Assembly: GCF_019703515.2 (NCBI RefSeq)
Contig: NC_059372.1
Span: forward strand, 23,422,931-23,486,930
Direction: 5' to 3'
Source of the DNA: Myxocyprinus asiaticus
Taxonomy: Eukaryota; Chordata; Actinopteri; Cypriniformes; Catostomidae
Length of the DNA stretch: 64,000 bases
Shown: one piece after another, positions 1 through 11,639 of the stretch
Position numbering within the stretch: position 1 is the stretch's first letter
Layout: every line of letters begins with the position of its first letter
Program-made: the position numbers and the translations under genes
The notes under the pieces: model-generated
Database searches by the model: none
What the model saw: only the letters and a program-made list of their open reading frames with translations
What the model was told of the DNA's origin: nothing

Positions 1-2100
1 AGTAAAGCCCTACACAGTGTTATCAGACTTTAGCCATTAATATGTTTTTAAGCAACTGAAAAAAGCACAAATGTCAAGGCATTTCAAAACTTCTCCAGGG
101 CACAAAACACCCTCAGACTCCAGACATGTTTAACCCAGAGGGTTAATCAGGCAGTTGTTTTGGCTACCTATAGAAATCTGCAACCTTGACCTTCAACTTT
201 CAAGTATGTAAATTCATATTAAATAAATATATTTGCATACAATTAACATTATATATGTTTTTTTAGCGTTATCCCAGATGACACAGGATTTTACTACATA
301 GTGTACCAGTGAGCGAAAAGGGTAAATTAAACACATTTTAAGAGAGACTTACTAACCTTTCACCATTGTTTGGGGGTCCCTCAGGGTCTTGCTGATTGTG
401 TATCATCCTGTTTAATAACGTGTCAAAATAAAATGCTCCATAAAATTGCTCCAGATTGCTTGTTATCCCGGATGACATTGGCTGACTGGCAGTTTTGGGA
501 CATAATGCTCCAAAGCATAACAATCAACTGGATGTCATATTTTTTTTAAATATTTAAATATATTGTTGGCAACACTCTTACAATAATGCCTGTGGCAGAG
601 ATTTGAGGTTTTATTTGCTTTTTAACACTTTTTGTAGCTTTTTTGCATTTCACCATGTGGTCCAGACAGTTATCTGGTATGACAATGTGTGACTATAATG
701 TCTAATAATTCTTAAACTTTGTAAAACCCTCATTACATGTTCATATACTTTGATAAACAGAGATGAATGGATTCAATAAATGTGTTTTTTATAAACATTT
801 TCCCTATTTTTACTCCATAAAGGGGTTTGGACATCAAAATTGCACGTCACGTCATTGGTCCGGTAGTCAGTGTCTTTACTTGCTGAGCTACCCAGGCTTT
901 GTGTAGCTTGAAATGTCTGGCCACCATTCACTAGCATTGAAAACAGATGAAACAAAGTCATACACATTTGGGATGGCAGGAGTGTGAGTAAATGATGAGC
1001 ACCACCAATCAAATAAGTTGCCATGGGTTTAATAAACTGTCCCGTAATTTTTGCAATTTACTTTTGATACTTAAGTACATTTAATATCATTACTTTAATA
1101 CTTTCTCATGAGCTGCTTTAACTTTTACTTGAGTCAATTTCCATGAAGGTATCTTTACTTTTACTCAAGTATGACAAATGGATACTTTATACAATACATG
1201 ATAAAATGTGATAATGAATGGGGCATTAATCTGCAAAGAGCATATAAGGACAAATATGTTTGACCAGGGAGTCACATTACATTTATTTGTATTTGGTGTG
1301 AACACACTGCCTGTGACTATAGGGTCCCTGTGTGTTTGCTAATGTGTGAGATATGATCTAATCATATTAAAGGGGCAACAATCCATGTAAACATTCAAGG
1401 AGCCAAAGCACCATGTAATCTAAACCCAGTTAGGGTTTGTAGCCCTGATATCCCAGTCTTTTGAGTTGTCAGACATGCAGATAGCCTCAAGAGTATTACA
1501 TTATAACAAATGCAATTACAAGTGCTGGCCTTTCTCTTTGAAGTAATCTCTCTGTGTGTCTGTGAATGATGATTAGCTATTGTATTAGATTGCATGGGAT
1601 TCTGTTTAATATAGGCCTAATTTCTCTGAATAGTTCTTCAGTGATCGTTCATCAATTCTAATTAAGCAATATCACATGAGCTAAGTGCAGTTGTATTGAA
1701 TCAGCAATAGGGGGTCACATTTTTGTCTGCTAAAATCAGTCTCTGCTTTCTGAATTTCCGAACTGTCAAAAGCTAGAACTAGTTAAACATATACACACCT
1801 TTTGCATAACGCACTGCGCAAGTACATGACATGAGCAAACATTATCCAAAGTTAACATTTGAGTAGAATATACTCCTAACCCTAAACCTAACCCTGGTAC
1901 AACAGGAATGGGAATGTGACGTCAAAGGTACTGCGGGGCCTATTTTTGGTGCATGAACATTCGCTGCATGGTGCATGCATGGCATAAAAATTCAGAACAA
2001 ACACGCCGAATTCCGCAAGATCATGGCTTTACTGGTTGTTTAGATCAGTGTTACTATCAGAAATAATTAATAATTATTTCTTTAGTTATTAATTAATATT
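1..2100. other. AT-rich intergenic DNA with repeat remnants
   Basis: No gene seen. About 900-1005 is a degraded arm of the cyprinid fold-back repeat (CATACACATTTGGGATGGCA). About 1045-1180 (TTTTACTTGAGTCAATTT, ACTTTTACTCAAGTATGAC) is the reverse of a repeat near 62030-62170. Around 1873-1895 a few CCTAAC/CCCTAA-like units occur. Confidence 0.5.
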
Positions 2101-2200
2101 TAAATTAATTAATTGAATCTAACTCATTAAAACCTCATATGGGGCTCCAGTAAATGTAGTGCGCTACGTTTAGGAGCGGGTTTGGTTATTAGCAATAATT

Positions 2201-2441
2201 AATAATTATCAAAGATAATTATTAATTATTAAAATCAATAGAACATTGATGAGAATCAATGTTAGCTTTTTTAATCCTTTAAAACAATTATCAAAGATAA
2301 TCGTTAATTGTTAACATCGATGAAACATTAATTAAAATTAACACTAGCTTATTGATCATTCAAATTCAACAATCATCAAAGATAATTATCAATTATCAAA
2401 AATCAATAGAATATTAATAAGGATTAACATTGACGGGGCAC
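2201..2441 (+). repeat. AT-rich tandem repeat, three units of about 84 bp
   Basis: Units begin near 2201, 2285 and 2370, each with AATTATCAAAGATAAT or a close variant followed by AATCAATAGAA-like text. The array ends at CGGGGCACCACCCTGG. Within each unit are short self-complementary runs (ATTATCAAAGATAAT). AT-rich palindromic text starts earlier, from about 2050. Confidence 0.7.
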
Positions 2442-4060
2442 CACCCTGGAATCAGGGACTAATAACCAGATAGTATAACAGTCTCAATATTAGATTGTTT
2501 ACTTAGGAAAATTGACATCCGAAGAATATCGATTTTCGGGAAAAAAAAAACAATGAATGAAGGCTTGAATCTGAGCACTGACATCCCGTCAGCATGACAC
2601 AGGCATATGCAAAACAAACCAAAACACTTCTCTTTGTAATATAAACAAAGTTTATTTATGCAGTAATATCAATGAATAATTAATACAATGCAGTCAATAA
2701 ACTTCCGACTTACAACTACAAACTAAACAGTGATATGATTAGATATGGAAATAAAAATAATCCTATAACACATGAGGGTGTGTGTGTGTGTGTGAGAGCG
2801 AGTGTGTGTGTGTGTGTGTAAGGAGGGACGCGCACAAAATGCGAGACTTCCGGCCAAAGAATATGGCCGCGAATGTGGGTGGAGAGAAACCAGTCAATGG
2901 CGTCTACCAGTTACTGCGTGTATCCACTTGTACGATAGCTTAGGGACAAAGCTGAGCTTTAGCACGAAGCTATCTATGAGCCAAAAATGTGTGCCAGAAT
3001 GTTTGTGAGGGGTCGCGTGTGTGTGGTTAGTACGAGAAAGAGAGAGAGAGAGAGAGAATTAAGTGACGAAAGCCGATTTCACGATCGTGGGAGAGAAAGC
3101 AGCTGTTAGTTTATCACTCGGAGACGCGGTGGACGGCGCGTAAACAGTCCCGCGTTCTTTGATTCTTTAATGGATAAACTCAGTTTGCCGGTCTCACCCG
3201 CGATGGCGAAAATGCACAACAGTCCAATTTGGTTGGACCACAATACAGCAAATCAGATTCGTGATAATGAATACCCTGAGTATTAATAATGAGCGGACAT
3301 GGCGGTCCGTAAACTGTACAAGGAAAAACCTTGAAACACAAGAATAACACACTATAATATTCTATCTCTGCCCAGACGTAAACCTCTTACTTGAATCGGA
3401 TGAGGACAGAATGTGTGTTCATCCGTCCTTTAACTCAGACTCGGTTCTTCGAGGCTCGGGTGATAATGGGAGGCCGTTTCCTCGCTCTGTCGGCGGGCGT
3501 ATGGCTGGTGGAGAAATCAGAAATGTCGACTTGATTGAAGATGGAAGAGAAATCTTTAATATGTTCTGCAGGCAAACGGATGAAGATGCGGATTGCTCGG
3601 CGGTCTCCTTCGGATCCGTTAGAGTGTTCGGTTGAACACATAGTAATCTCAACTTGTCCAGCGAGATGGAGATTGTATGGCCACAGTTTCAAGTCGGACG
3701 TTACTTCCTTGTGCCACGAGGTTGCACCTGAGAGCAGCGATGAGCTACGTCTATACACGGCAAACAAAGTTGCTGGAAGCAAATCCCGGAAGCATTTCAG
3801 AGGTATTTCTACTCCTGATGATGTCATGGTTGAGGTGCGTTCTGTCGTGTGCCTCATCCAATAGGAGTTGAGAGTTCGATCCTTTTGTGAGAAAGGCTTC
3901 ATGGGATTTGTAGTCTGTTTTGGACTCCCTTTGTTTGATTTTGGCACGGTTTTTATCAGTAAGATTTACGACCTGGTATGTGGGGGGCCTGAGTTAGGTT
4001 TTACGACTGTGTTAGGCCTGCCTTTGTCTTCTATCTGAATACATGAGGCCCAACAATGGA
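2442..4060. other. moderately GC-rich, probably repetitive block with no supported gene
   Basis: Composition differs from both sides. It holds (TG)n at about 2776-2819 and (AG)n at about 3038-3056. A 170-codon minus-strand open frame (3947-3435) has no recognisable domain and overlaps open frames on the other strand. It may be part of an LTR or other mobile element with the array at 2201-2441, but I could not find paired termini. Confidence 0.35.
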
Positions 4061-5545
4061 TTCGGCTGCAGGTCATCGCAGCTGTTTTAATAAGCAGTAC
4101 AACAACTCGATTTTGAGTGTGACATTGCTTTTATACAACAGTTCTTTAAACTAGAATTTAAAGGATAGAAACTAACTGCTGTATAATGACATACAATAAC
4201 AATGACTTACAGTAAATTCCATAAATTTCAGCCTTCACTATTAATAGTGTGATTTTCATTTCCATGACATATTTTCAGTCAACCTTTAGAAATTAAACTT
4301 AAGTGTGCATTGTTTGTGTGGGTGGTTGCTGATCCAAACCAGCCAAACCAGGAAATGTAAGTGAGGCCACACCGGCGGCACTAAACTGTCACATTCCATC
4401 TTACACATTCCTGTATTCAGAAAATGTTACAGCCACAAGACGTATACACTCTTATTTAGTAATGTGACAGAGTTTATTGAGAAGCCTGTTCCCTCAATAA
4501 CAAATAACAGCTGAACTTCACTAAACAATAAAACACAAATCTGAAAAATTTGGCCATAAATGTAGTTATGCCGGGAGTGGGGAAAAGTAAGTAAAACTGT
4601 GTTTTATAAGCCTGCAAATAACCTTTCTAATCTATTAATCTATTTCTTTGTAATAATATTATGGGGAATAATAATAATAATATGGGGAAGGCAGTTGGCA
4701 ATAAAAGGAATATTTGCTTGAAAGAGCTCTTCTTGCTATCAGCTTAGTGCTGCCATAGAAAAAATGGAGATGATCATTCCTCGGCTCTTTTTTGGAACAC
4801 TTAAGAACTACAGGATGAGTCACAATGTGCTCACTGTGTAGCAAGCTCTGAGGCTCCTAAAGGAAATTACAGTTTCATAAAAAACCAGGGAAACATCTGA
4901 CATAGTCTGGGAAAGTCTGACTTGCAGTCATATGGGTTTCTGTCTGCTCCCGATGGAGAGTTTCAATAGAACCCTTATTGGAATAAAGGTCGGATCACCC
5001 CCCACATCAATATATGCAGGTGTTAGTGGATGATTTTAAAAGGTTAGACCAGGGTTTTTTTTAAAACTTTATATACATAGGGACCCCCATCCAGACTTAC
5101 ATTTTATTTTTTATTCCATTTTATAAAAACTTTAATTAATAACATCAGCAAACATAACAACTCATTCATATACCACATTTAGAAAAAAATATTTAATAAA
5201 GAGAATATTTCTAAAGAAAAAACAACAAATTTTAAATATCTATCCAAACACATATTTTTGTATTTTTATATATCAGTTCTTCACAGATCCCAGGGAGTCT
5301 GCAAATCTCTAGTTGAAAATCCTGGGGTTAGACAACTAAGTTTGATATTTGGGCTATTACTAAACTGAATTAAATGTAGTTAACTGCTGCTACTGTCTGA
5401 ATTTGTCTTTCACAATCAGATTATAATTTAATATAAGCGCAGGATGTCAGATTTATCACAGTATCCTTATCTTATGAAAATATATTTATGTATCAGATTA
5501 AAAAAATTATAATATATATATATATGATTCAAATTACAGTGAAAT

Positions 5546-5580
<35 letters not shown>

Positions 5581-7077
5581 ATGTGTGTGTAACAGTAATT
5601 TTGACTGTTGTGACTGTGACTATATAACAATCCCATGAAATGTGTTTAATTTTTTTAGTCAGTATGTTGAATTATTATTGTCTAACAAAAACATTCTCTT
5701 GTATATTCAAGAATTCAGTAAAAACAGGTTTGTATTAGGCTAGAGAAAATAAAAAATGTTGCCTGTTAGATCGATAAAATCAAACATAAAACATTTTTAT
5801 ACACCATCTTAAATTGCTTATATTTGCTGATGTCTTTAGGTGTTGATCACATTCTGAAAGCGGTCACAAAGGGCAATGAAAGCAAACGGAAGGAGGTCAA
5901 ACTCAACAGTGTATCAGTAACTGCCCACAACATTTTTGTGAGAGAAGCCCTACTTCCGATCTTACTCCAAACAATGACTTATTTCCTACTCTAAAAGGGA
6001 AAATCTGCTTTGGATCCTGTGGGAATAAATGCCTAGTCTGTGAACACACAAATTTCACAATAAATGGAGGAAAAAATATTTAATTCTCAGCTACCATTCA
6101 CTCATGACTCATAATAATCATTTTAATCATACTTTAGAACACTTAATCTACAATGACAGTATCTCATGCAATACTTCTATTTAACCACACAAGTTTTATA
6201 GATAAATGAACACTAAAAGGAAAAATATCCCAAACATAATTCATTGTGCTATTATCCTATCTGTGCTGTTATCATAACAACATCAATCCGCTATCAGAGT
6301 CATGAATCCTTTAGTCAAACATCTTTTACAGTGCTGACATACTTCATTTTCAGTATTCTGTGTGTGTGTGTACACTGTGAGTCAAAGTCTCTCACACATT
6401 CAGCAGAGCTATGCAGTCAGCGAGGTTATCGGCAGGGCCCTGTCTGGGAAGTCCCTCTACAATGTTTTTTCAGACTCGCCGGGTGAGTCGGGGTGCAAAC
6501 TTCACACCTTTGCCTGTTTTTAATGGACCACGCGTGCAAGAAAGAGCCACGGGTGTCAGGGCTCTCACGGTACAAAAAAAAACAAAAAAAAAAACGGTGT
6601 AAGAGGTGGAATAAATGAGTATTTGAAGGGCCAGATCAAACAGGTATAAGGAGTTTTGGTGGAATTATTTATTAACTTATTAACAACAGAAGTGGAGATG
6701 AGGATGTTAAAAATGTTGTAGTAAAAATAGTATTAACACCGAATTTTGTGACAGAGAGATTTAAATTGTCGAGAGCGAAATGCTTCCTTGTTCCCTGGAA
6801 ATATGTACGTGCTGAATAATCGACTTTTAAAATGTTGTATAAACACCCAAAAGTTTCATCTTTTTTTAAATATATTATTATGATACGTTATAAAATAAGT
6901 ACTTTCATGTGTAGTTTATTGATTATAAAAGCATACACTGGTAAAACACATTTTAACAACAATGATTGACAGCGTCATCGTCTCTGCGTCTACCTGTTGC
7001 CAGCATCGTTACACCATATTAGAACATGAAACTTTATCATCAGATATATTTTTAGTAAAGTAATTTTAAACAACTTA
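4061..7077. other. intergenic stretch with microsatellites
   Basis: No gene or named repeat supported. An (AT)n tract is near 5511-5525 and (AT)n followed by (TG)n near 5547-5590. A more GC-rich island at about 6400-6560 contains CGCCGG|GTGAGT, donor-like on the plus strand, but no protein I recognise. Confidence 0.4.
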
Positions 7078-7698
7078 AAGGGATAGTTCACCCAAAAATG
7101 AAAATTCTCTCATCATTTACTCACCCTCATGCCATCCCAGATTTGTATGACTTTCTTTCCTCTGCAGAACACAAACTAAGATTTTTAGAAGAATATCTCA
7201 GCTCTGTTGGTCCTCACAATGCAGGTGAATGGTGACTAAAACTTTGAAGGTCAAAAAAGTAAATAAAGGCAGCATAAAAGTAATCAATATGACTCCAGTG
7301 GTTAAATCCATATCTTCAAGAGCGATATAATAGGTGTGGTTGAGAAACAGATCAATATTTAAGTCCTTTTTTACTATAAACTCTCCTCTCTGCCCAATAG
7401 GTGGCAATATACACAAAGAATGCGAATTGCCAAAAGCAAAAGAAGAATGTGAAAGTAAAAGTGGAGATTTATAAGATATGGATTAAACTGCTGGAGTCGC
7501 ATGGATTACTTTTATGCTGCCTTTATGTGCTTTTTGGACCTTCAAAGTTCTGGTCACCATTTACTTGCATTGTATGGACCTACAGAGCTGAAATATTCTT
7601 CTAAAAATCTTTGTTTGTGTTCAGAAGAAGAAAATAAGTCATACACATCTGGGATGGCATGAGGGTAAATGAGAGTAAATGATGAGAGAATTTTCATT
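7078..7698. repeat. cyprinid fold-back interspersed repeat, copy 1
   Basis: It starts AAAGGGATAGTTCACCCAAA and ends GAGAATTTTCATTT. The two ~270-bp arms are inverted copies of each other (for example CATCATTTACTCACCCTCAT and its complement), so a single strand would fold into a long hairpin. The last bases of the right terminus are lost. Related copies are listed below. Confidence 0.75.
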
Positions 7699-7805
7699 TC
7701 ACAGTCAGGCCTTGCAAATCTGCAGGTATTATAATATTGGATTGTAACAGTGCTGCTATCTCAGAATGTAAAACTATGCTTTATGCATATAAACTGTGCA
7801 ATAGT

Positions 7806-8743
7806 GGAGACTGGGGCTGGTTGTCACACAGGGAAGTTGTCACAATGGCTATATCTCCATAACTACAAGCTTTAGTTCAATTTTGCAAATGTGTTTTATA
7901 TGTTTCAAACACCTAAATTAAACATTTAAATTAAATGAAAATAGTTTTTGTTAAATCTGCCCGCTAAATAAAATTTTCATTATCATCATATTTTTGTTAT
8001 ACTGTAGCTCTTGGGTAAATAGAGGATCATAATCAAACCACACTGGCATAAATTAAGCCAAGAGTCAACTACAGTATATTATGAAGGCAGATTTTTACTG
8101 AAAGGTTTAAATGTGCTTAGGACAAAGGTATTTTTCATAGAAGTCAGGTCGGAGCATGCTGTCACATTTTTATTGGGGCAGGTTTCTCACACATTTTAAA
8201 TGTCATAAATGTATACTTATATTTATCGATTACAATATTTGTTGGCCAAAACAATGTTTTTATTTATTTATTTATTTTATTTTTTTATGTTATCTTTTCC
8301 ATTTTTGTTGTTTCTTGAATCACTTTGTGCCTCATAATTGTTTTACTTTTATGTTTTGCTGAAAAGCCTATAATAGGCTTTTTAGTTAAGACGTAGATTT
8401 AAAGTGAGGCGTATATTTTGTTTTGGTGGTTGTGATGGTGGGGACACGTACCCCGGTACCCCCAATGTTCACATGAAACCAACACCACTGGCTTAATGGC
8501 ACGTTCCAATGTGACATCTTACTCAACATTGTGTGAAAAAATGCACCACTATTGGGGCAAGTTGTCACAAAAGGTCAACATGCTTTCAATTAGGAGTTTT
8601 ATTTTTTCCTGAGCAATAGCGGTGAAAAGGTTCAATATCTTTTTTGTAGCCAAAAAAGGTATACTTCAAGGTACGTGGCTATGCAGAAATTGACTTTCAA
8701 ACCTAAACCTACCCTGAGAAATATAAACTTGCCCCAGTTTCCC
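7806..8743. mobile_element. candidate non-autonomous DNA transposon
   Basis: Left end GGAGACTGGGGCTGGTT and right end (reverse complement) GGGAAACTGGGGCAAGTT are imperfect inverted termini. GTTGTCACA recurs inside. No coding capacity and no clear target duplication. Confidence 0.35.
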
Positions 8744-10260
8744 TTATGTATTGTACCATGATATAATTTTCAAAGCAGTGTTTGGATTTATTTTTCTAAG
8801 TTTGGTGCCTGTTTGAGGACATTAGGTGAGCTTGTTTGAATTTGTTAATCACAAGGAAGGAGCACTATCATGATTTAAACAAAGTAAAAAATTTGGAACT
8901 GGGTGAACTAGTTTTAAAAGTACATTTATAAAGCTTAATTTTAATTATGTTCTTGGCATACACTTCATACATCAAAGCAGCTTAAAAGAAAACTAAATAA
9001 CAAGCCAAAAAAAATTTTTTAAACCACAGACTGTGACCTATCAATAAAAAAATCATTCTGTAAGATAAAACTGCAAATGTATTTTTAGTTTCAGTTTTTT
9101 GGATACAAAGTCACAGAACTGTTTATGTAGACAGAGCCCAGGTGAATAGGTGAATAAGCGAGCTCTGATGTTTCTGTATGGTGACTGGCCGTGTAACCAC
9201 TGGACAAGAGACTGTGGCTATGTTAGTGTCTCCTCTCTGATGAGTATCTGTGCCTGCAGCTGCCTTTCCAGGCTGTAAACTCATTAAAGGCCCTCACATC
9301 AGTGCAGACGTGCATGCTGCAGGCATGTGCAGTGGCATGCGACAAACCCCCTTCGCAGCCTTGCCTAACAACAGACAGCTATGGGGCACAAACACACAGA
9401 TGTTAAAATAACCTAGGACAATACGACATAGTCATGAAATGTATCTTCCCCTCTAAGCAAATGCTAACGTACGTCCAGCTCCTATCAGATGTACTGCTCA
9501 AGTGTGTCTGTACGTGTGCGTAAATGCACAGCACAGGTGTTCGTGCCACGTGGCTGAGGTCACGGAGTGTAACGCGAGAGTGCTCAGCTGTCCACGCGGA
9601 TCAGTCACAGCAGAACCATCTGGGACAAAATCAAAATGATACTCTAATGGGTTGAGCTTTGGAGCACTACCACTCTTGTCCCAAAATCATCTTGTTTGTT
9701 TTTAGTAGCTCATTAAATCATTTGTAATTAGGTGAAGTATTTTTAATATGTACACAATAAAAAAACAAAAATGAAAAAAAAGCATAAACACTGTAATTTT
9801 GATTGTCTTTATGGGATAGTAATTCTGTCATCATTTACCTACCCTAATGTCTTCAAAACCTGTATGACTTTCTTCCATTGTACACACACACACAAAAAGG
9901 TATTTAGAGACGAATGCTCAAGCTGCTCTTTTCTATGCAGTGAAAGCAAATGGTGACCAAGGCTGTCAAGCAAGATTTTCAGTGAATAATGACTAACTTT
10001 CAGTCTGTTTTTCAAACAAAGCCATCTTATGGCTTCAGATGTCCTTTAATATAGTGCATGAGTCATAAATACTACTTTTATGGTGCTTTATTCTTTTTGG
10101 AGCTTAACCGCATCTACTTTTATTGTATGGACAATCATCTCCTTATGAGTTCCACAAAAAAAAAATAAATAAATAAGTCATGCAGGTTTAAAGGGGAGTA
10201 ATGAGCGTGAGTAACTGAATTTTTATTTTTGGGTGAACTATCCCTTTCAAACCCTTCATC
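8744..10260. other. intergenic DNA, partly single-copy in appearance
   Basis: About 9130-9650 is less AT-rich and shows no known repeat; it could hold conserved non-coding DNA (CTCATTAAAGGCCCTCACAT). From about 9820 to 10250 a repeat ends with GGGTGAACTATCCCTTTC, the terminal motif shared with the fold-back family. Confidence 0.4.
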
Positions 10261-10277
10261 ATATTAATAATGTGAAT

Positions 10278-10478
10278 AAAACTTTACAATGAGGTTCTAT
10301 GTGTTAGCATTATCATATACAATGAACAATATATTTTTACAGCATTAACTATGCATGTTCATTGTTTCTTTATGTTAGTTTATATTGCACTGACTAATGT
10401 GAACATATAAAATTCTTAATTTTAAAACTTTATTAGTACATGTTTAAATTAACATTAACAAAGATTAATAGGTGCTGA
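10278..10478. repeat. interspersed repeat of the GTAACACTTTACA family, degraded copy
   Basis: It begins ACTTTACAATGAGGTTC and contains AACAATGAACAAT-like and CATTAACAAAGATTAATA text shared with copies at 17462 and 26036. Confidence 0.5.
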
Positions 10479-10483
10479 AAAAG

Positions 10484-11590
10484 TAAAGTGATAGTTCACC
10501 CAAAAATGAAACTTATCTCATCATTTAGACACCCTCATGCCATCCCAGATGTGTATGACTTTCTTTCTTCTGCAGAACACAATCAACATTTTTTATAAGA
10601 ATATATCAGCTCTGTAGGTCCATACAATGCAAGTGAATGGTGACCAAAACTTTGACGCTCCAAAAAGCACATAAATGCAGCATAAAACTAATCCATAAGA
10701 CTCCAGTGGTTAAATCCATGTGTTCTAAAAGCGATCCAATTGGTTTTGGGCGAGAACAGACCAACAATAAATCTTGACATCTGCAATCTCTTTGGCGATC
10801 ATTATTTCAAGCTCGATTACACTTCCTATAGTGCCATCTAGCACTCTGCGCATGCGTCACGCTCTAGGAAGTGTAATTGAGCTAAAATCATGATGGTGCC
10901 TAGAGACTGCATTGTCAAGGTATATGGTGAAAAAGGGGCCTGGGTAGCTCAGTGAGTACTGACACTGACTACCACCCCTGGAGTCGCAAGTTCGAATCCA
11001 GGGTGTGCTGAGTGACTCCAGCCAGGACTCCTAAGCAACCAAATTGGCCCGGTTGCTAGGGAGGGATGAATCACGTGGTCCTCCACGTGGTCGCGATTAG
11101 TGGTCCTCACTCTCAATGGGGCGCGTGGTAAGTTGTGTGTGGATCGCGGAGAGTAGCATGAGCCTGCACATGCGGAGTCTCTGTGTTGTCATGCACAACG
11201 AGCCATGTGATAAAATGGGCAGATTGACTGTTTCAGAAGCAGAGGCAACTTAGACTTGTCCTCTGCCACCCAGATTGAGGTGAGTAACTGAGCCACCATG
11301 AGGACCTACTAAGTAGTGGGAATTGGGCATTCCACATTGGAAGAATTTTTTTTTTTAAATATATATGGTGAAAAAGGAGTTATATTTTGATCTGCTTTCA
11401 CCCTAAACAAATTGAATCGCATCAGAAGACATGGATTAAACCACTGGAGTCTTATGGATTACCTTTATGCTGCCTTTATGTGCTTTTTGGAGCTTCAAAG
11501 TTTTATTCACCATTCACTTGCCTTGTATGGACCTGCAGAGCTGAGATATGGTTCTAAAAATCTTTGTTTTATTTTATGTTTTTTTTTCTT
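10484..11590. repeat. cyprinid fold-back repeat, copy 2, interrupted by a SINE
   Basis: The left arm starts TAAAGTGATAGTTCACCC. The right arm (CTTTATGTGCTTTTTGGAGC) resumes after the SINE at 10937-11361 and fades at about 11575, so its right terminus is missing. Confidence 0.7.
10937..11361 (+). mobile_element. tRNA-derived SINE, copy A, with perfect 16-bp target duplication
   Basis: The head GCCTGGGTAGCTCAGTG is box A-like and GTTCGAATCC is box B-like, as in a tRNA promoter. A ~300-bp body follows (GGCCCGGTTGCTAGGGAGGG) with a T-rich end. The element is flanked by the identical direct repeat TATATGGTGAAAAAGG at 10921-10936 and 11362-11377, the mark of LINE-driven insertion. It lies inside a fold-back repeat, so it is the younger of the two. 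Confidence 0.9.
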
Positions 11591-11639
11591 TTATGGATTG
11601 ACATCAAAGCATATAAAATAAGAAACTTAAAATTCCACC

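Noticed and set aside
1870..1895. Telomere-like CCCTAA units
   Set aside because: Only a few imperfect units; too short for an interstitial telomere.
3435..3947. 170-codon open frame on the minus strand
   Set aside because: No domain, no splice or codon pattern of a gene, overlapping open frames on the plus strand, and it lies in a probable repeat block.
6400..6600. Possible exon with donor GCCGG|GTGAGT
   Set aside because: No acceptor-exon-donor set and no recognisable protein; only a GC-richer patch.
10937..11010. Functional tRNA gene
   Set aside because: The tRNA-like head is fused to a SINE body, is diverged and is flanked by a retroposition duplication.
1..11600. PLEKHN1 exons downstream of KLHL17, as in mammals
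   Set aside because: I looked for PH-domain exon text on the minus strand and recognised none; it may lie outside or have moved.
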